In this document: positions 38,428 to 47,185 of the stretch, piece after piece
How the letters are laid out: the number at the start of each line of letters is the position of its first letter
Position numbering within the stretch: position 1 is the stretch's first letter
DNA from: Pandoraea nosoerga
GTDB lineage: Bacteria > Pseudomonadota > Gammaproteobacteria > Burkholderiales > Burkholderiaceae
Reading direction: 5' to 3'
NCBI RefSeq assembly: GCF_902459585.1
Contig: NZ_CABPSC010000012.1
Coordinates: forward strand, 1 to 64,000
Length of the DNA stretch: 64,000 nucleotides
Translations under genes and position numbers: made by a program
The notes under the pieces: model-generated
The model's database searches: none
Seen by the model: the letters and a program-made list of their open reading frames with translations, nothing else
Told to the model about the DNA's origin: nothing

Positions 38428-40026
38428 GTGGGCCGCGCGGCGGTGTTTCTCGCGGCGAGCGCCGCGTTGTGGCTGGCGGGCTGCGCCGTGGGGCCGGACT
38501 ACGTGCGCCCGGACATCGACACGCCGGCCGCGTTCAAGGAGACGGGCGACTGGAAGATCGCCGAGCCGGCCGACGCGGTGGCCAAGGGCGAGTGGTGGTC
38601 GATCTATCAGGACCCGGTGCTCGCCGATCTGATGCGGCAGGTCGACGTCAATAACCAGAACATCAAGGTGGCCGAGGCCAACTATCGGCAGGCGCTGGCG
38701 GTGGCGGCACAGGCGCGCTCGGCGTTCTTTCCGACCATCGGCGCCGATTCGAGCCTCACGCGCAGCAGCTCGCGCGTGAGCAACACGGCCGTGAGCGGGG
38801 CCGGGGCAGGGGGCATTTCGAACAGCTACAGCCTGTCGGCCACGGCGAGCTGGGAACCGGACATCTGGGGCAGCGTGCGCCGCTCTGTCGAAGCCGGCAA
38901 CGCCAGTGCCGAGGCGAGTGCGGCGGATCTGGCCAACGCGCGGCTCTCGGCGCAGGCGCTGCTCGCGCAGAACTACTTCGATCTGCGGGTCACGGACGCG
39001 CAGAAAGCGTTGCTCGATCGCACGGTGACCGCCTACGAACAGACGCTCAAGCTCACGCAGAATCAGTACGCGGTAGGCGTCGCGCAGCGCTCGGACGTGA
39101 TCCAGGCGCAGACGCAGTTGCAGTCGGCACAGGCGGCTGCCATCGATATCGAGGTGACGCGCGCGCAACTGGAGCATGCGATCGCGCTGCTCGTGGGCAA
39201 GGCGCCCGCGGCGTTTTCGCTTGCGCCGGCGCCGCTGCGTGCGGCGCTGCCGCCGGTGCCGGTGAGTCTGCCGTCGCAACTGTTGGAGCGTCGCCCGGAC
39301 ATCGCATCGGCCGAACGCGCGGTGGCCGCGGCGAACGCCAGGATCGGCGTGGCCAAGGCGGCGTTCTTCCCGTCGCTGTCGCTCTCGGCCTCGGGCGGTT
39401 TCCAGAGCAGCAGCTTCGCGAACTGGCTGACGCTGCCGAGCCGGTTCTGGTCGGTCGGGCCGGCCCTGGCGGCGACGCTCTTCGACGGCGGCCTGCGCCG
39501 CGCGCAGACCGACGCGGCCATCGCGGCCTACGACGCGCAGGTGGCGACCTACCGCCAGACGGTGCTCACGGCCTTCCAGTCGGTCGAGGACAACCTCGCG
39601 GCGTTGAACTACCTGGGACGCGAAGCGGCTGTACAGAATCAGGCCGTGCAATCCGCACGAGATGCGTTGCAACTCATCCTCAACCAGTACAAGGCCGGGA
39701 CCGTCAGTTTCCAGAATGTGCTGACGGCACAGACGACGGCGTACACCGCCGAGCGTACCTCGCTCACGATTCTCGGTCGTCAGTTCACCGCGAACGTGCT
39801 GCTCGTGACCGCGCTTGGCGGCGGCTGGCATGGCTTGACGGGTGCTGCGGCGAATGCAACGAGTGCGGCGAATGCCGCCAGCGTGGCGGCTGCGGGCAAT
39901 CCCGGCGCGGCAGGGCGTGGCGCGGGCGGCACGGGCGCCGTCCCCGCCGGCGCAACGGGCCCGACGGAAGCAACGGGAGCAACGGGTGCGACAGGCACGG
40001 CCGGCGTGGCCCGCGCACAGGAATAA
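38428..40026 (+). CDS. RND efflux outer-membrane lipoprotein (NodT family), MdtABC partner
   Basis: A 532-residue outer-membrane channel. From GTG 38428 the protein starts with a compact lipoprotein signal (VGRAAVFLAASAALWLAGC, lipobox LAGC), then the NodT hallmark VGPDYVRPDIDTP. Later motifs are WEPDIWGSVRRSVEAG and LLERRPDIASAERAVAAAN. The frame is open further upstream: ATG 38152 has GGGGAG and overlaps the mdtC stop, but would add 92 poorly coding residues (with PREA repeats) before the signal peptide. I therefore prefer GTG 38428, preceded by GAGAGG at eight bases. The last about 50 residues are an Ala/Gly/Thr low-complexity tail (GATGPTEATGATGATG). Confidence 0.88.
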   Translation: MGRAAVFLAASAALWLAGCAVGPDYVRPDIDTPAAFKETGDWKIAEPADAVAKGEWWSIYQDPVLADLMRQVDVNNQNIKVAEANYRQALAVAAQARSAFFPTIGADSSLTRSSSRVSNTAVSGAGAGGISNSYSLSATASWEPDIWGSVRRSVEAGNASAEASAADLANARLSAQALLAQNYFDLRVTDAQKALLDRTVTAYEQTLKLTQNQYAVGVAQRSDVIQAQTQLQSAQAAAIDIEVTRAQLEHAIALLVGKAPAAFSLAPAPLRAALPPVPVSLPSQLLERRPDIASAERAVAAANARIGVAKAAFFPSLSLSASGGFQSSSFANWLTLPSRFWSVGPALAATLFDGGLRRAQTDAAIAAYDAQVATYRQTVLTAFQSVEDNLAALNYLGREAAVQNQAVQSARDALQLILNQYKAGTVSFQNVLTAQTTAYTAERTSLTILGRQFTANVLLVTALGGGWHGLTGAAANATSAANAASVAAAGNPGAAGRGAGGTGAVPAGATGPTEATGATGATGTAGVARAQE

Positions 40027-40419
40027 CGCACTGTGCGGTCGGTCCGCGCCCCAACGTTTAAGGTATTTCCGAACTTCCCAATCGGACAGCCGGAAGTCGG
40101 CCTGAAGAATCGTCTGAACCCCGGTGACGCGAGTAGCACAGACGGCGGGATCGTGCCATTGTGCAATTTCACGTCGATGCGCGACCAGACAAGCTTTCAG
40201 GTCGCAGTCGCCGCTCTATCGGGCGGCATGCGGGGCGCGAGCCGGCCGACCACACCGCGTGGCAACGACATTCTCGCGTCCCGGCAATGTGACGATTCCC
40301 AGCCAGTTTGCCCGTTTCCTTTTTGCCAGAATGGATCCGCTTTGCTGCAACGACCGGGCGAAGCGCGGCGCGACGAGCGCCGTCCACGAGATGCCAGATG
40401 ACGAAGGGGAGGGGCAACG
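40027..40419. other. Intergenic region before the RcsB-like regulator
   Basis: 393 bases with no convincing gene. GC content is moderate, and an ACTTCC...GGAAGT pair lies near 40073-40095. It should contain the promoter of the regulator gene; no consensus pair was identified. Confidence 0.4.
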
Positions 40420-41058
40420 ATGACGATCAACGTCGTGGTCGCGGACGACCATCCGATAGTGCGTTATGGAATACGGCGACTGCTCGAGGAGCGGGAGATG
40501 ATTCAACTGGTGGGCGAGGCGGCCAATTCGTCCGAACTCGTGAGTCTGCTCGCGAAGGCGCCATGCGACATCCTCGTGACCGACTTCTCGATGCCGGGCG
40601 GCCAATTCAAGGATGGCCTGTTCCTCATCGGATACGTTCGCAGGTACTTCCCGAACATCAAGATCATCGTCGTGACGATGCTGGAGAACCTCGCGATTCT
40701 GCGCGGCATGCTCAAGCTCGGCGTACACTCGATTCTCTCGAAACTCGACGAGCAGAGCTCGATCGCGGACATCGTGTGCGTGGTGGCCGACGGCAGTCGT
40801 TACATTCCGGCCGGGCTTGCCACGCGCCTGCACGATTCCATTGCCGACGATGCCGAGATCGACGCGTCCAAGCTCTCGAATCGCGAAGTGGAGGTGGTGC
40901 GGCTGTTCGTGTCGGGCCTGACCATCAGCGAGATTGCGGTCAAGCTCAGCCGCAGCGTGAAGACCGTCAGCTCGCAAAAGACGAACGCCATGCGCAAGCT
41001 CGGGCTGGATCGCGACGTCGACCTCTATCACTACGCCACGCGCACGGGCATCGCATGA
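40420..41058 (+). CDS. NarL/FixJ-family response regulator (RcsB-like)
   Basis: A 212-residue response regulator. The receiver has VVVADDHPIVRYGIRRLLEE, phosphoacceptor Asp55 (ILVTDFSMPGG) and VTMLENLAILRGMLKLGV; the LuxR-type HTH is LSNREVEVVRLFVSGLTISE and SVKTVSSQKTNAMRKLGL. The insertion GGQFKDG after the phosphorylation site and the SSQKTNAMRKLG recognition helix resemble RcsB rather than NarL. No kinase gene is next to it, so it is an orphan regulator in this window. It lies 57 bases from the convergent FUSC gene. The start follows GGGGAGG. Confidence 0.92.
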   Translation: MTINVVVADDHPIVRYGIRRLLEEREMIQLVGEAANSSELVSLLAKAPCDILVTDFSMPGGQFKDGLFLIGYVRRYFPNIKIIVVTMLENLAILRGMLKLGVHSILSKLDEQSSIADIVCVVADGSRYIPAGLATRLHDSIADDAEIDASKLSNREVEVVRLFVSGLTISEIAVKLSRSVKTVSSQKTNAMRKLGLDRDVDLYHYATRTGIA

Positions 41059-41115
41059 AGGACGGCCGCCGGCGCGCCCCGCGCCGCCCGCGCCACCGTC
41101 AATCCGAGACGGGCG

Positions 41116-43338
41116 TCACGCCGGCAGGCGGATGGCCCGCATGTCGCGCAGGATCAGTTCCCCCGCCCGCAGCATCTGCTTGAGTTGATGCGCCACCTGT
41201 TTCATTTCCTGCACATGGGTCTCGGAGGCGTCGGGTTGCTGCTCCTGCGCCACGACGAGTGCATCGAGCCGTCGCGTGTAGTCGCGCATCGCTTCGCTGG
41301 CCGCCTGCGCATCGGTCGGCACCGATGCCGCCGGCGCCGCTACCGCCTGCGAGAGCAGGTCGCTGATCGCCGAGACCACCTGCCCCAACTCCCCGCTCTT
41401 GTCCGCCGCGATCTGACGTGGCAAAACGTCTGCCAGGCCCGTGATGTATGACGCCATCACATGGTTCTGCACGAGCAGATCGTTGAGCTCGCCCACACAG
41501 ACCTGCTTGGACTTCGGTTCGAGCATCATCCGCTTGAACGCCGCCCCGAAATTACCGAAGGCGATGTGCATGTCCTTGCGCGCCATGCGATAGGCGAAGT
41601 CGTCGCGCTTGCCGTCGCGGCCGGCGCAAGACTCGAGGTAGGCGCGCGTCGACTGCACCGCGTTGCGGATGAGCGGTCCCATGAGCCGGTATTCCCAGTA
41701 GGGGAACAGGTACGAGCACACCAGCGCCACGGCCGAGCCGATCAGCGTGTCGATGGCCCGCTCCCCGACCACCGACAGCGATCCGGGCAACAGGAAGTGG
41801 AACAGCAGCAGCACGTATGACGACATGAACACGACCGACAGCCCGTAGTTGAACAGCGACAGGCTGTTGCCCATGACCATGCAGAAGAACATCAGCGCGA
41901 GCAGCACCCACGGTTTGTGCACGAACGCCAGGATCACCAGCACGCTCACGCAGCCCACGAGCGTGCCGGTCAGCCGCTGTGCGTTCTTCTGCTTCGTGAG
42001 GCTGAAGCCGGGCTTGAGAATCACGATGATCGTGAGCAGCACCCAGTAACTGTGGGCCTGCCCGGCCAGTAACGACCAGTTCTCGCAGATGATCAGTCCC
42101 GCTGTGATGGCGATCGTCACGCGCAGGGCATGGCGAAAGCTCGGCGAGGAGAAAGTCAGATTTTTCCAGAGCAGTTTCGGCGAATAGCTCTGCCGCGACG
42201 TGAAGCGCACGAGCGCCTGGTCGATCTGCATTTCGGTGGCCGCTCCGGCCGTGGCGAGATTGGTGTTGCGATGCATGCGCTCGACCACGCGCGTGCTGCT
42301 CCAGACGCGGCGGAATGTGCTGGTGACCGCCTGATAGGCTTCGGGCTCACGCTGCGGCAGCCCTTGCTTGCGCATGAGTTCGATCTCGTACTCGATGGCG
42401 CGAAACTCGGCACGCCAACTGCGCTGCGCCCGCGAGGGCTCGTTGGTCGCGATGGCGTAGCCGATGGCATCGACCTCGGTCGCGATCTTGCGGATCATGT
42501 CGCGGAAGAACAGCAGCACGTCGTTGTTGGCGAACTCGCGGCGCAGCATCGGGTAATCCGTGTGCACCGACACCACGACCTCGTGCAGGTCCACGATGTT
42601 GATGAACAGGTTGAAAAGCATCGTGCGGCGCGGCTCGAGCGTGCCGGTGCGCAGCCGCGGCAGGTTGCGCAGGATGATCTCTCGCGCGGCCTGCTGTTTT
42701 TCCACGACATTGACCTGCGCGGCGATGAGCCGCCGGTAGCATTCGTCGATGTCGGTCGAAGTGTCGTAGAACGCGGCCTTGGCCTCCAGATACTTGGCGG
42801 TGACGAAGAAGCACTCGGCGAGGGTCTGCTGTTCGATGCGAAACCACCAGACGCGGCACACGACCAGACTGAAATAGGTGTACCACAGCCCGCCGGCGAG
42901 TACGGCGCCCGCGTCCAGCACAGCCTGATGCCGGGTGAGATCGGCCTCGACGTTGAGCACCATCATCATCAGGCACGCGAAGCTCACGAGCGAGGCGCGA
43001 TAGCCGTAGATCACGAGCATCGACAGCCCGAAGGTGAGAATCAGCGTGGTGAGCCAGAGCTGCCACGGCTGCGCGGCGGTGGCCATGCCGGTGATGAGCA
43101 CCGTGAGCGCGCCAAGCAACGTGCAACTGAGCAGTTCCGTGTGCTTGTGACGCAGTGGACCGTTGATGTCGACCACACTCGCGCACAGCGCGCCCGAGGC
43201 GACTTCGATGCCAAGCAGATGCTGGTCCATCCCCCAGAACAATACGAGCGCGGGCATGACGACGCCCACGGCTTGCCGGGTGCCGCTGAAAAAGTAATGG
43301 CTGTACAGGAACTTCTTGATGTCGGTCTGGTAGTCCAT
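41116..43338 (-). CDS. FUSC-family inner-membrane protein (YccS/YhfK-like)
   Basis: A 740-residue membrane protein with two bundles of about six TM helices (about 20-170 and 400-535), each followed by a cytoplasmic helical domain. Motifs: SGTRQAVGVVMPALVLFWGM, SGALCASVVDINGP, and in the second bundle YWVLLTIIVILKPGFSLTKQ and RLTGTLVGCVSVLVILAF, typical of FUSC transporters (fusaric acid or aromatic-acid efflux). YccS-type proteins act without an adaptor; none is encoded beside it. The gene is monocistronic, with its start facing recC. Confidence 0.9.
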   Translation of the reverse strand: MDYQTDIKKFLYSHYFFSGTRQAVGVVMPALVLFWGMDQHLLGIEVASGALCASVVDINGPLRHKHTELLSCTLLGALTVLITGMATAAQPWQLWLTTLILTFGLSMLVIYGYRASLVSFACLMMMVLNVEADLTRHQAVLDAGAVLAGGLWYTYFSLVVCRVWWFRIEQQTLAECFFVTAKYLEAKAAFYDTSTDIDECYRRLIAAQVNVVEKQQAAREIILRNLPRLRTGTLEPRRTMLFNLFINIVDLHEVVVSVHTDYPMLRREFANNDVLLFFRDMIRKIATEVDAIGYAIATNEPSRAQRSWRAEFRAIEYEIELMRKQGLPQREPEAYQAVTSTFRRVWSSTRVVERMHRNTNLATAGAATEMQIDQALVRFTSRQSYSPKLLWKNLTFSSPSFRHALRVTIAITAGLIICENWSLLAGQAHSYWVLLTIIVILKPGFSLTKQKNAQRLTGTLVGCVSVLVILAFVHKPWVLLALMFFCMVMGNSLSLFNYGLSVVFMSSYVLLLFHFLLPGSLSVVGERAIDTLIGSAVALVCSYLFPYWEYRLMGPLIRNAVQSTRAYLESCAGRDGKRDDFAYRMARKDMHIAFGNFGAAFKRMMLEPKSKQVCVGELNDLLVQNHVMASYITGLADVLPRQIAADKSGELGQVVSAISDLLSQAVAAPAASVPTDAQAASEAMRDYTRRLDALVVAQEQQPDASETHVQEMKQVAHQLKQMLRAGELILRDMRAIRLPA

Positions 43339-43762
43339 GCGTCGGGGGCGAGGGGTTCCGCAGCAAAGCCGGCCGCGCGATGGGGTAGGCGCGGCGCAGA
43401 CAGAGTCTAGCCGATGCCCCGCGCGCCGCGAAGAGGGGAGACTGCCGGTGACTAGCGGCTTATCGTGGAGTCAACGTCGGGCGACCGTCGGGCCGCTGCC
43501 GGGTCGCTGCCGGCCGCTGTCGCGGTGGCGCCGCAGTGGCGTGGCGTTCGCGGCATTCGCGGCACTGGCCGCATCTGCGCGGTATTGGCGTGGTATTGGC
43601 AAGGTGTCGGCAAGGTGTTGGCAAGGTGTTGGCGGTGAGACGGCGCTACGGCGCCGCGCACGCCGTCACGCATGATGGGGCAGGTTTTCGGAACTGCCCG
43701 ATCTGCCGCGCCGCGGGGCATTTGCTATCCTTGCGGACAGACTCGCTAAGCCGCCACACCGC
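43339..43762. other. Divergent intergenic region between the FUSC gene and recC
   Basis: 424 bases without a gene. It includes the 11-bp array at 43581-43635 and a preceding run of cattcgcggc/actggccgc-like near-repeats. Promoters for both the FUSC gene and recBCD must lie here; no clear consensus was found. Confidence 0.5.
43581..43635. repeat. 11-bp tandem array, five units
   Basis: ggtattggcgt, ggtattggcaa, ggtgtcggcaa, ggtgttggcaa, ggtgttggcgg. Neighbouring copies differ by one to three bases. The array is about 130 bases upstream of recC. Confidence 0.88.
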
Positions 43763-46700
43763 ATGCTCCATCTTTTCTTTTCCAACCGGTTTACCACGCT
43801 CGAAGCCGCGCTGCTGCGCGATCTCGCGCGCACGCCCGGCGACCCGCTGCATGTGGAGACCATCGTCGTGCCAAGCGTGGCGGTGCGCCGCCGGCTGGAA
43901 CTCGACTATGCGGACGTCTTCGGCGTGTGCGCCAACGTGCGCCTGACCTATCTGGCGCAGTGGCTGTGGGACATGGCGGGCAAGCTGCTGACGGTGCCCG
44001 AGAGCTCGCCGTTTGCGCCGGACCGGCTTGTCTGGCCGCTGTATCAATGCCTGGCCCAGCCGTGGGCGGAGGTATCGCCGCGGCTCGCCGGCTATCTTTC
44101 CGAAGCCGACGACGTCATGCGCTTCGAACTCGCCGAGCGGCTCGCACACATCTACGACCAATACCTGACGTATCGGCCGGACTGGCTGGAGCGCTGGCAG
44201 TCCGGGGCGAGGATCGACCCGGGGACGGCCGCCGGCTGGGGCGACGTGCAACGCGCCGACGAGGCATGGCAGAGCGAACTGTGGCGACAGGTGCTGGCGC
44301 ATCTGGATATCCGCGAGCGTCATCCGACGCTGCGTGCGATCGAGCGCATCGGGCAGTTGACGCCGGAGACCGTACCGCCGGGGTGGCCGCCGCGCGTGTC
44401 GGTCTTCGCGCTGTCGTCGATGCCACCGCTCTCCATGGCGCTGCTCAAGGCGATGTCGCGCCTCATCGACGTGCACCTGTACGTGCTCAATCCGTGCGAG
44501 AGCTACTGGTTCGACATCGTGCCGCCGTCGCGGCTATCGTATCTCGCGCAGCGCGGCGCCGCGGCGCATCGGGAAGTCGGTCACCCGCTGCTGGCGGAGT
44601 GGGGCCGCCAGACGCAGTCGCACATCGATGCGCTTTACGCCGATCTCGCACCGCAGGCGGTGGAGGACCACGCGCTGTTCCAACCGAATCCCGCCCCGAC
44701 GCTGCTCGCCGCGCTTCAGAACGGCATTCTCACGCTCGACGATGGCCGTCACGGCGCGCCCGAGGGCGTGAGCGCGGACGGCTCGGTGCAGGTGCACGTC
44801 TGTCATAGCCTGGCGCGGCAGATAGAAGTGCTGCACGATCGCCTGCTGGCATGCTTCGACGAGATTCCCGATCTGCGCCCCGACGACGTACTGGTCACCG
44901 TGCCGGACCTGGGCCGCGCCGCGCCGCTCATCGATGCCGTGTTCGGTACGGCGACTCCGCGCATTCCTTATCTCGTCACCGGCTTGCCACCCACGCGGAC
45001 CAACCCGGTGGCGCGTGCGTTCTCGGCGATTCTGGCGTTGCCGCAGCAGCGCGTGGCAGCGTCGAGCCTGATCGAGCTGGCCCGCACGGAGGCGATCGCC
45101 CAGCGCTACGATCTCGGCGGCAACGCGCTCGATTCGATTCAGAACTGGCTGCACGCCGCGGGGGCGCGGCGCGGCTGGCGCGGCGACGCACTGTCGCGGC
45201 TGGAAGGGCGGGGCACACCGGGCGACGAGGCGCCGGGCGAGAGGGACGCGGTGGACGTGCCCCATGCGCTGGAGCGTCACACGCTCGGAGACGCGATGAT
45301 GCGACTCTTCCTCGGCTACGCGCTGCCCGACGACGCCCTGCCCGTGGACGACTGGCTTCCGGTCGGCGGCATCGAAGGCGGGCGCGCCGAGCTGCTGGGC
45401 CAACTGGCGCGGCTCGTCGACGATCTGGACGCCACGGCCGTTGCGCTGCAAACCGAACGCACCGGTCTCGCCTGGCGCGACCAGCTTCTCGCGATGCTCG
45501 AGCAGTTCTTTTCCGACGAGCCGCGCTTTGCCGACGACGTTGCCGAAGTGCGGCTGGCCATCGAGCAGATCGGTTCGGCCATCGCCGACGGCGCACCCGA
45601 GGTCCGCGTGCCCGTGGCCGTGGTCGCCCGGGTGCTCGCCGACGCGCTCGACGACCCGACGCGCGGCGGCGTTCCGTCCGGACGCGTGACCTTTGCCGCG
45701 ATCCCGAGCCTGCGCCTGCTGCCGTATCGCGTGGTGTGCATGCTCGGCATGGACGACGGGGTGTTGCCGGGCCGGGTGCGTGCCGACGAGTTCGATCTGA
45801 TGCGAGCGTTGCCGCAACGCGGCGATCGTCAGCGCCGCGACGACGAGCGCAACCTTTTTCTCGATCTGATGCTGAGCGCGCAGGACCGGTTTCTCCTGGC
45901 TTACACCGGGCGCAGCGTGCGCGACAACGCGCCGCTGCCGCCGTCGACCGCGGTTGACGAGTTGCTCGACTTCACCGGCCAGTTGCTCGCGCCGATGTCG
46001 CGAGGCCATACGCTCGAAGCGCAGCGTGCGGCGCGCGACCGGCTGGTCGTGCTGCATCCTCTCCAGCCGTTTTCCCCTGCTTATTTCGATGGACGCGACG
46101 CGTCGCTGTACAGCTACGACGTGTCCAACGGCGAGGCCGCACGGAAGCTCGCGGAGCAGCTTGCGTGCCCGACGCCGGACGCACCGGCAGGGCCGTTCGT
46201 GCGCGAAGCGCTGCCGGCCCTCGCCCAGACGCATCTCACGCTCGACGACCTTCTGCGCTTCTGGCGCCATCCCGGGCGGGCGTGGGCGCGCGATCGACTC
46301 GGCCTTTCGCTGGGCGACGTACTCACCGAGGTGGAGGACGAGGAACCGTTCGTGCTCGACTGGTCAGGGCGCGACGCGCTGGCCGCGCGGCTGTTGCCGC
46401 GTCTGCTGCGCCACGATGGCATTGACGTTGACTCGCGCGCCCACGCCGAGCTCGTCGAGCGCATCGCCAGCGTAAGCCACGAGTTGCCGGGCGGCGCCAC
46501 GGGGGCCGTCTGGCGCCGTCGCGAGCTGGGTGGGCTGCGGGCGCTGGCCTCACAGGTCCGCCAGGCGCAGGCGGAGGGCACCCAGGAGCTGCTGGTCACA
46601 CTCGCGCTGGAGCCGACCCTGCCACCCGCATGGTGCGAGTCGACCGAAGCGATGTGGCACGCAGACGCAACGCTGTCGGCACAATGCCTGCTGCAGGGAC

Positions 46701-47185
46701 GCCTCGCACCGGTATCGCGGTATGGTCTCGTGATGTATCGGTACGGCAGCATGCTCGCGAGCGACTTGCTCGCCGCGTGGCTCTCGCACCTGGCGTTGTG
46801 TGCGCATCTTCAGCAACCGGAGCACGCGGGCGCGGACATTGCGGCGCGCACGCTCTGGTATGGCGAAGACGAAACGTTCGCATTGAAGCCCGTCGACGAC
46901 GCCGTAACGTTGCTCGGGCAATGGGTGGCGCTGTATCGACTGGGGCAGACGCGTCCGCTGCCGTTCTTCGCGCGCAGTGCGTGGAAGCTCGCGAGCACTG
47001 GCAAGCCGACGGAGGCGCAGAGCGCCTGGCACGGCTCGGCCTTCGCGCGGGGCGATGCCGACGATCCGTACACGCGTCTGCTCTGGCGGGGCGTGGAAGA
47101 CCCACTGGCATCGCCGTTCGATTTGCTGGCTGCCGCCACCTTCGGCCCGCTCATGCAACATCTCGAACGCGTGGAGGGCGCATGA
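43763..47185 (+). CDS. recC: RecC subunit of exodeoxyribonuclease V
   Basis: A 1140-residue RecC. It opens LHLFFSNRFTTLEAALLRDL, has LTYLAQWLWDMAGKLL, DQYLTYRPDWLERWQSG and FALSSMPPLSMALLKAMSRL, and ends with the nuclease-like fold, which is inactive in RecC. RecC recognises Chi and clamps RecB and RecD in the cytoplasmic helicase-nuclease that resects double-strand breaks. Length matches the family. It is the first gene of a three-gene operon; its stop overlaps the recB ATG. Confidence 0.96.
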   Translation: MLHLFFSNRFTTLEAALLRDLARTPGDPLHVETIVVPSVAVRRRLELDYADVFGVCANVRLTYLAQWLWDMAGKLLTVPESSPFAPDRLVWPLYQCLAQPWAEVSPRLAGYLSEADDVMRFELAERLAHIYDQYLTYRPDWLERWQSGARIDPGTAAGWGDVQRADEAWQSELWRQVLAHLDIRERHPTLRAIERIGQLTPETVPPGWPPRVSVFALSSMPPLSMALLKAMSRLIDVHLYVLNPCESYWFDIVPPSRLSYLAQRGAAAHREVGHPLLAEWGRQTQSHIDALYADLAPQAVEDHALFQPNPAPTLLAALQNGILTLDDGRHGAPEGVSADGSVQVHVCHSLARQIEVLHDRLLACFDEIPDLRPDDVLVTVPDLGRAAPLIDAVFGTATPRIPYLVTGLPPTRTNPVARAFSAILALPQQRVAASSLIELARTEAIAQRYDLGGNALDSIQNWLHAAGARRGWRGDALSRLEGRGTPGDEAPGERDAVDVPHALERHTLGDAMMRLFLGYALPDDALPVDDWLPVGGIEGGRAELLGQLARLVDDLDATAVALQTERTGLAWRDQLLAMLEQFFSDEPRFADDVAEVRLAIEQIGSAIADGAPEVRVPVAVVARVLADALDDPTRGGVPSGRVTFAAIPSLRLLPYRVVCMLGMDDGVLPGRVRADEFDLMRALPQRGDRQRRDDERNLFLDLMLSAQDRFLLAYTGRSVRDNAPLPPSTAVDELLDFTGQLLAPMSRGHTLEAQRAARDRLVVLHPLQPFSPAYFDGRDASLYSYDVSNGEAARKLAEQLACPTPDAPAGPFVREALPALAQTHLTLDDLLRFWRHPGRAWARDRLGLSLGDVLTEVEDEEPFVLDWSGRDALAARLLPRLLRHDGIDVDSRAHAELVERIASVSHELPGGATGAVWRRRELGGLRALASQVRQAQAEGTQELLVTLALEPTLPPAWCESTEAMWHADATLSAQCLLQGRLAPVSRYGLVMYRYGSMLASDLLAAWLSHLALCAHLQQPEHAGADIAARTLWYGEDETFALKPVDDAVTLLGQWVALYRLGQTRPLPFFARSAWKLASTGKPTEAQSAWHGSAFARGDADDPYTRLLWRGVEDPLASPFDLLAAATFGPLMQHLERVEGA

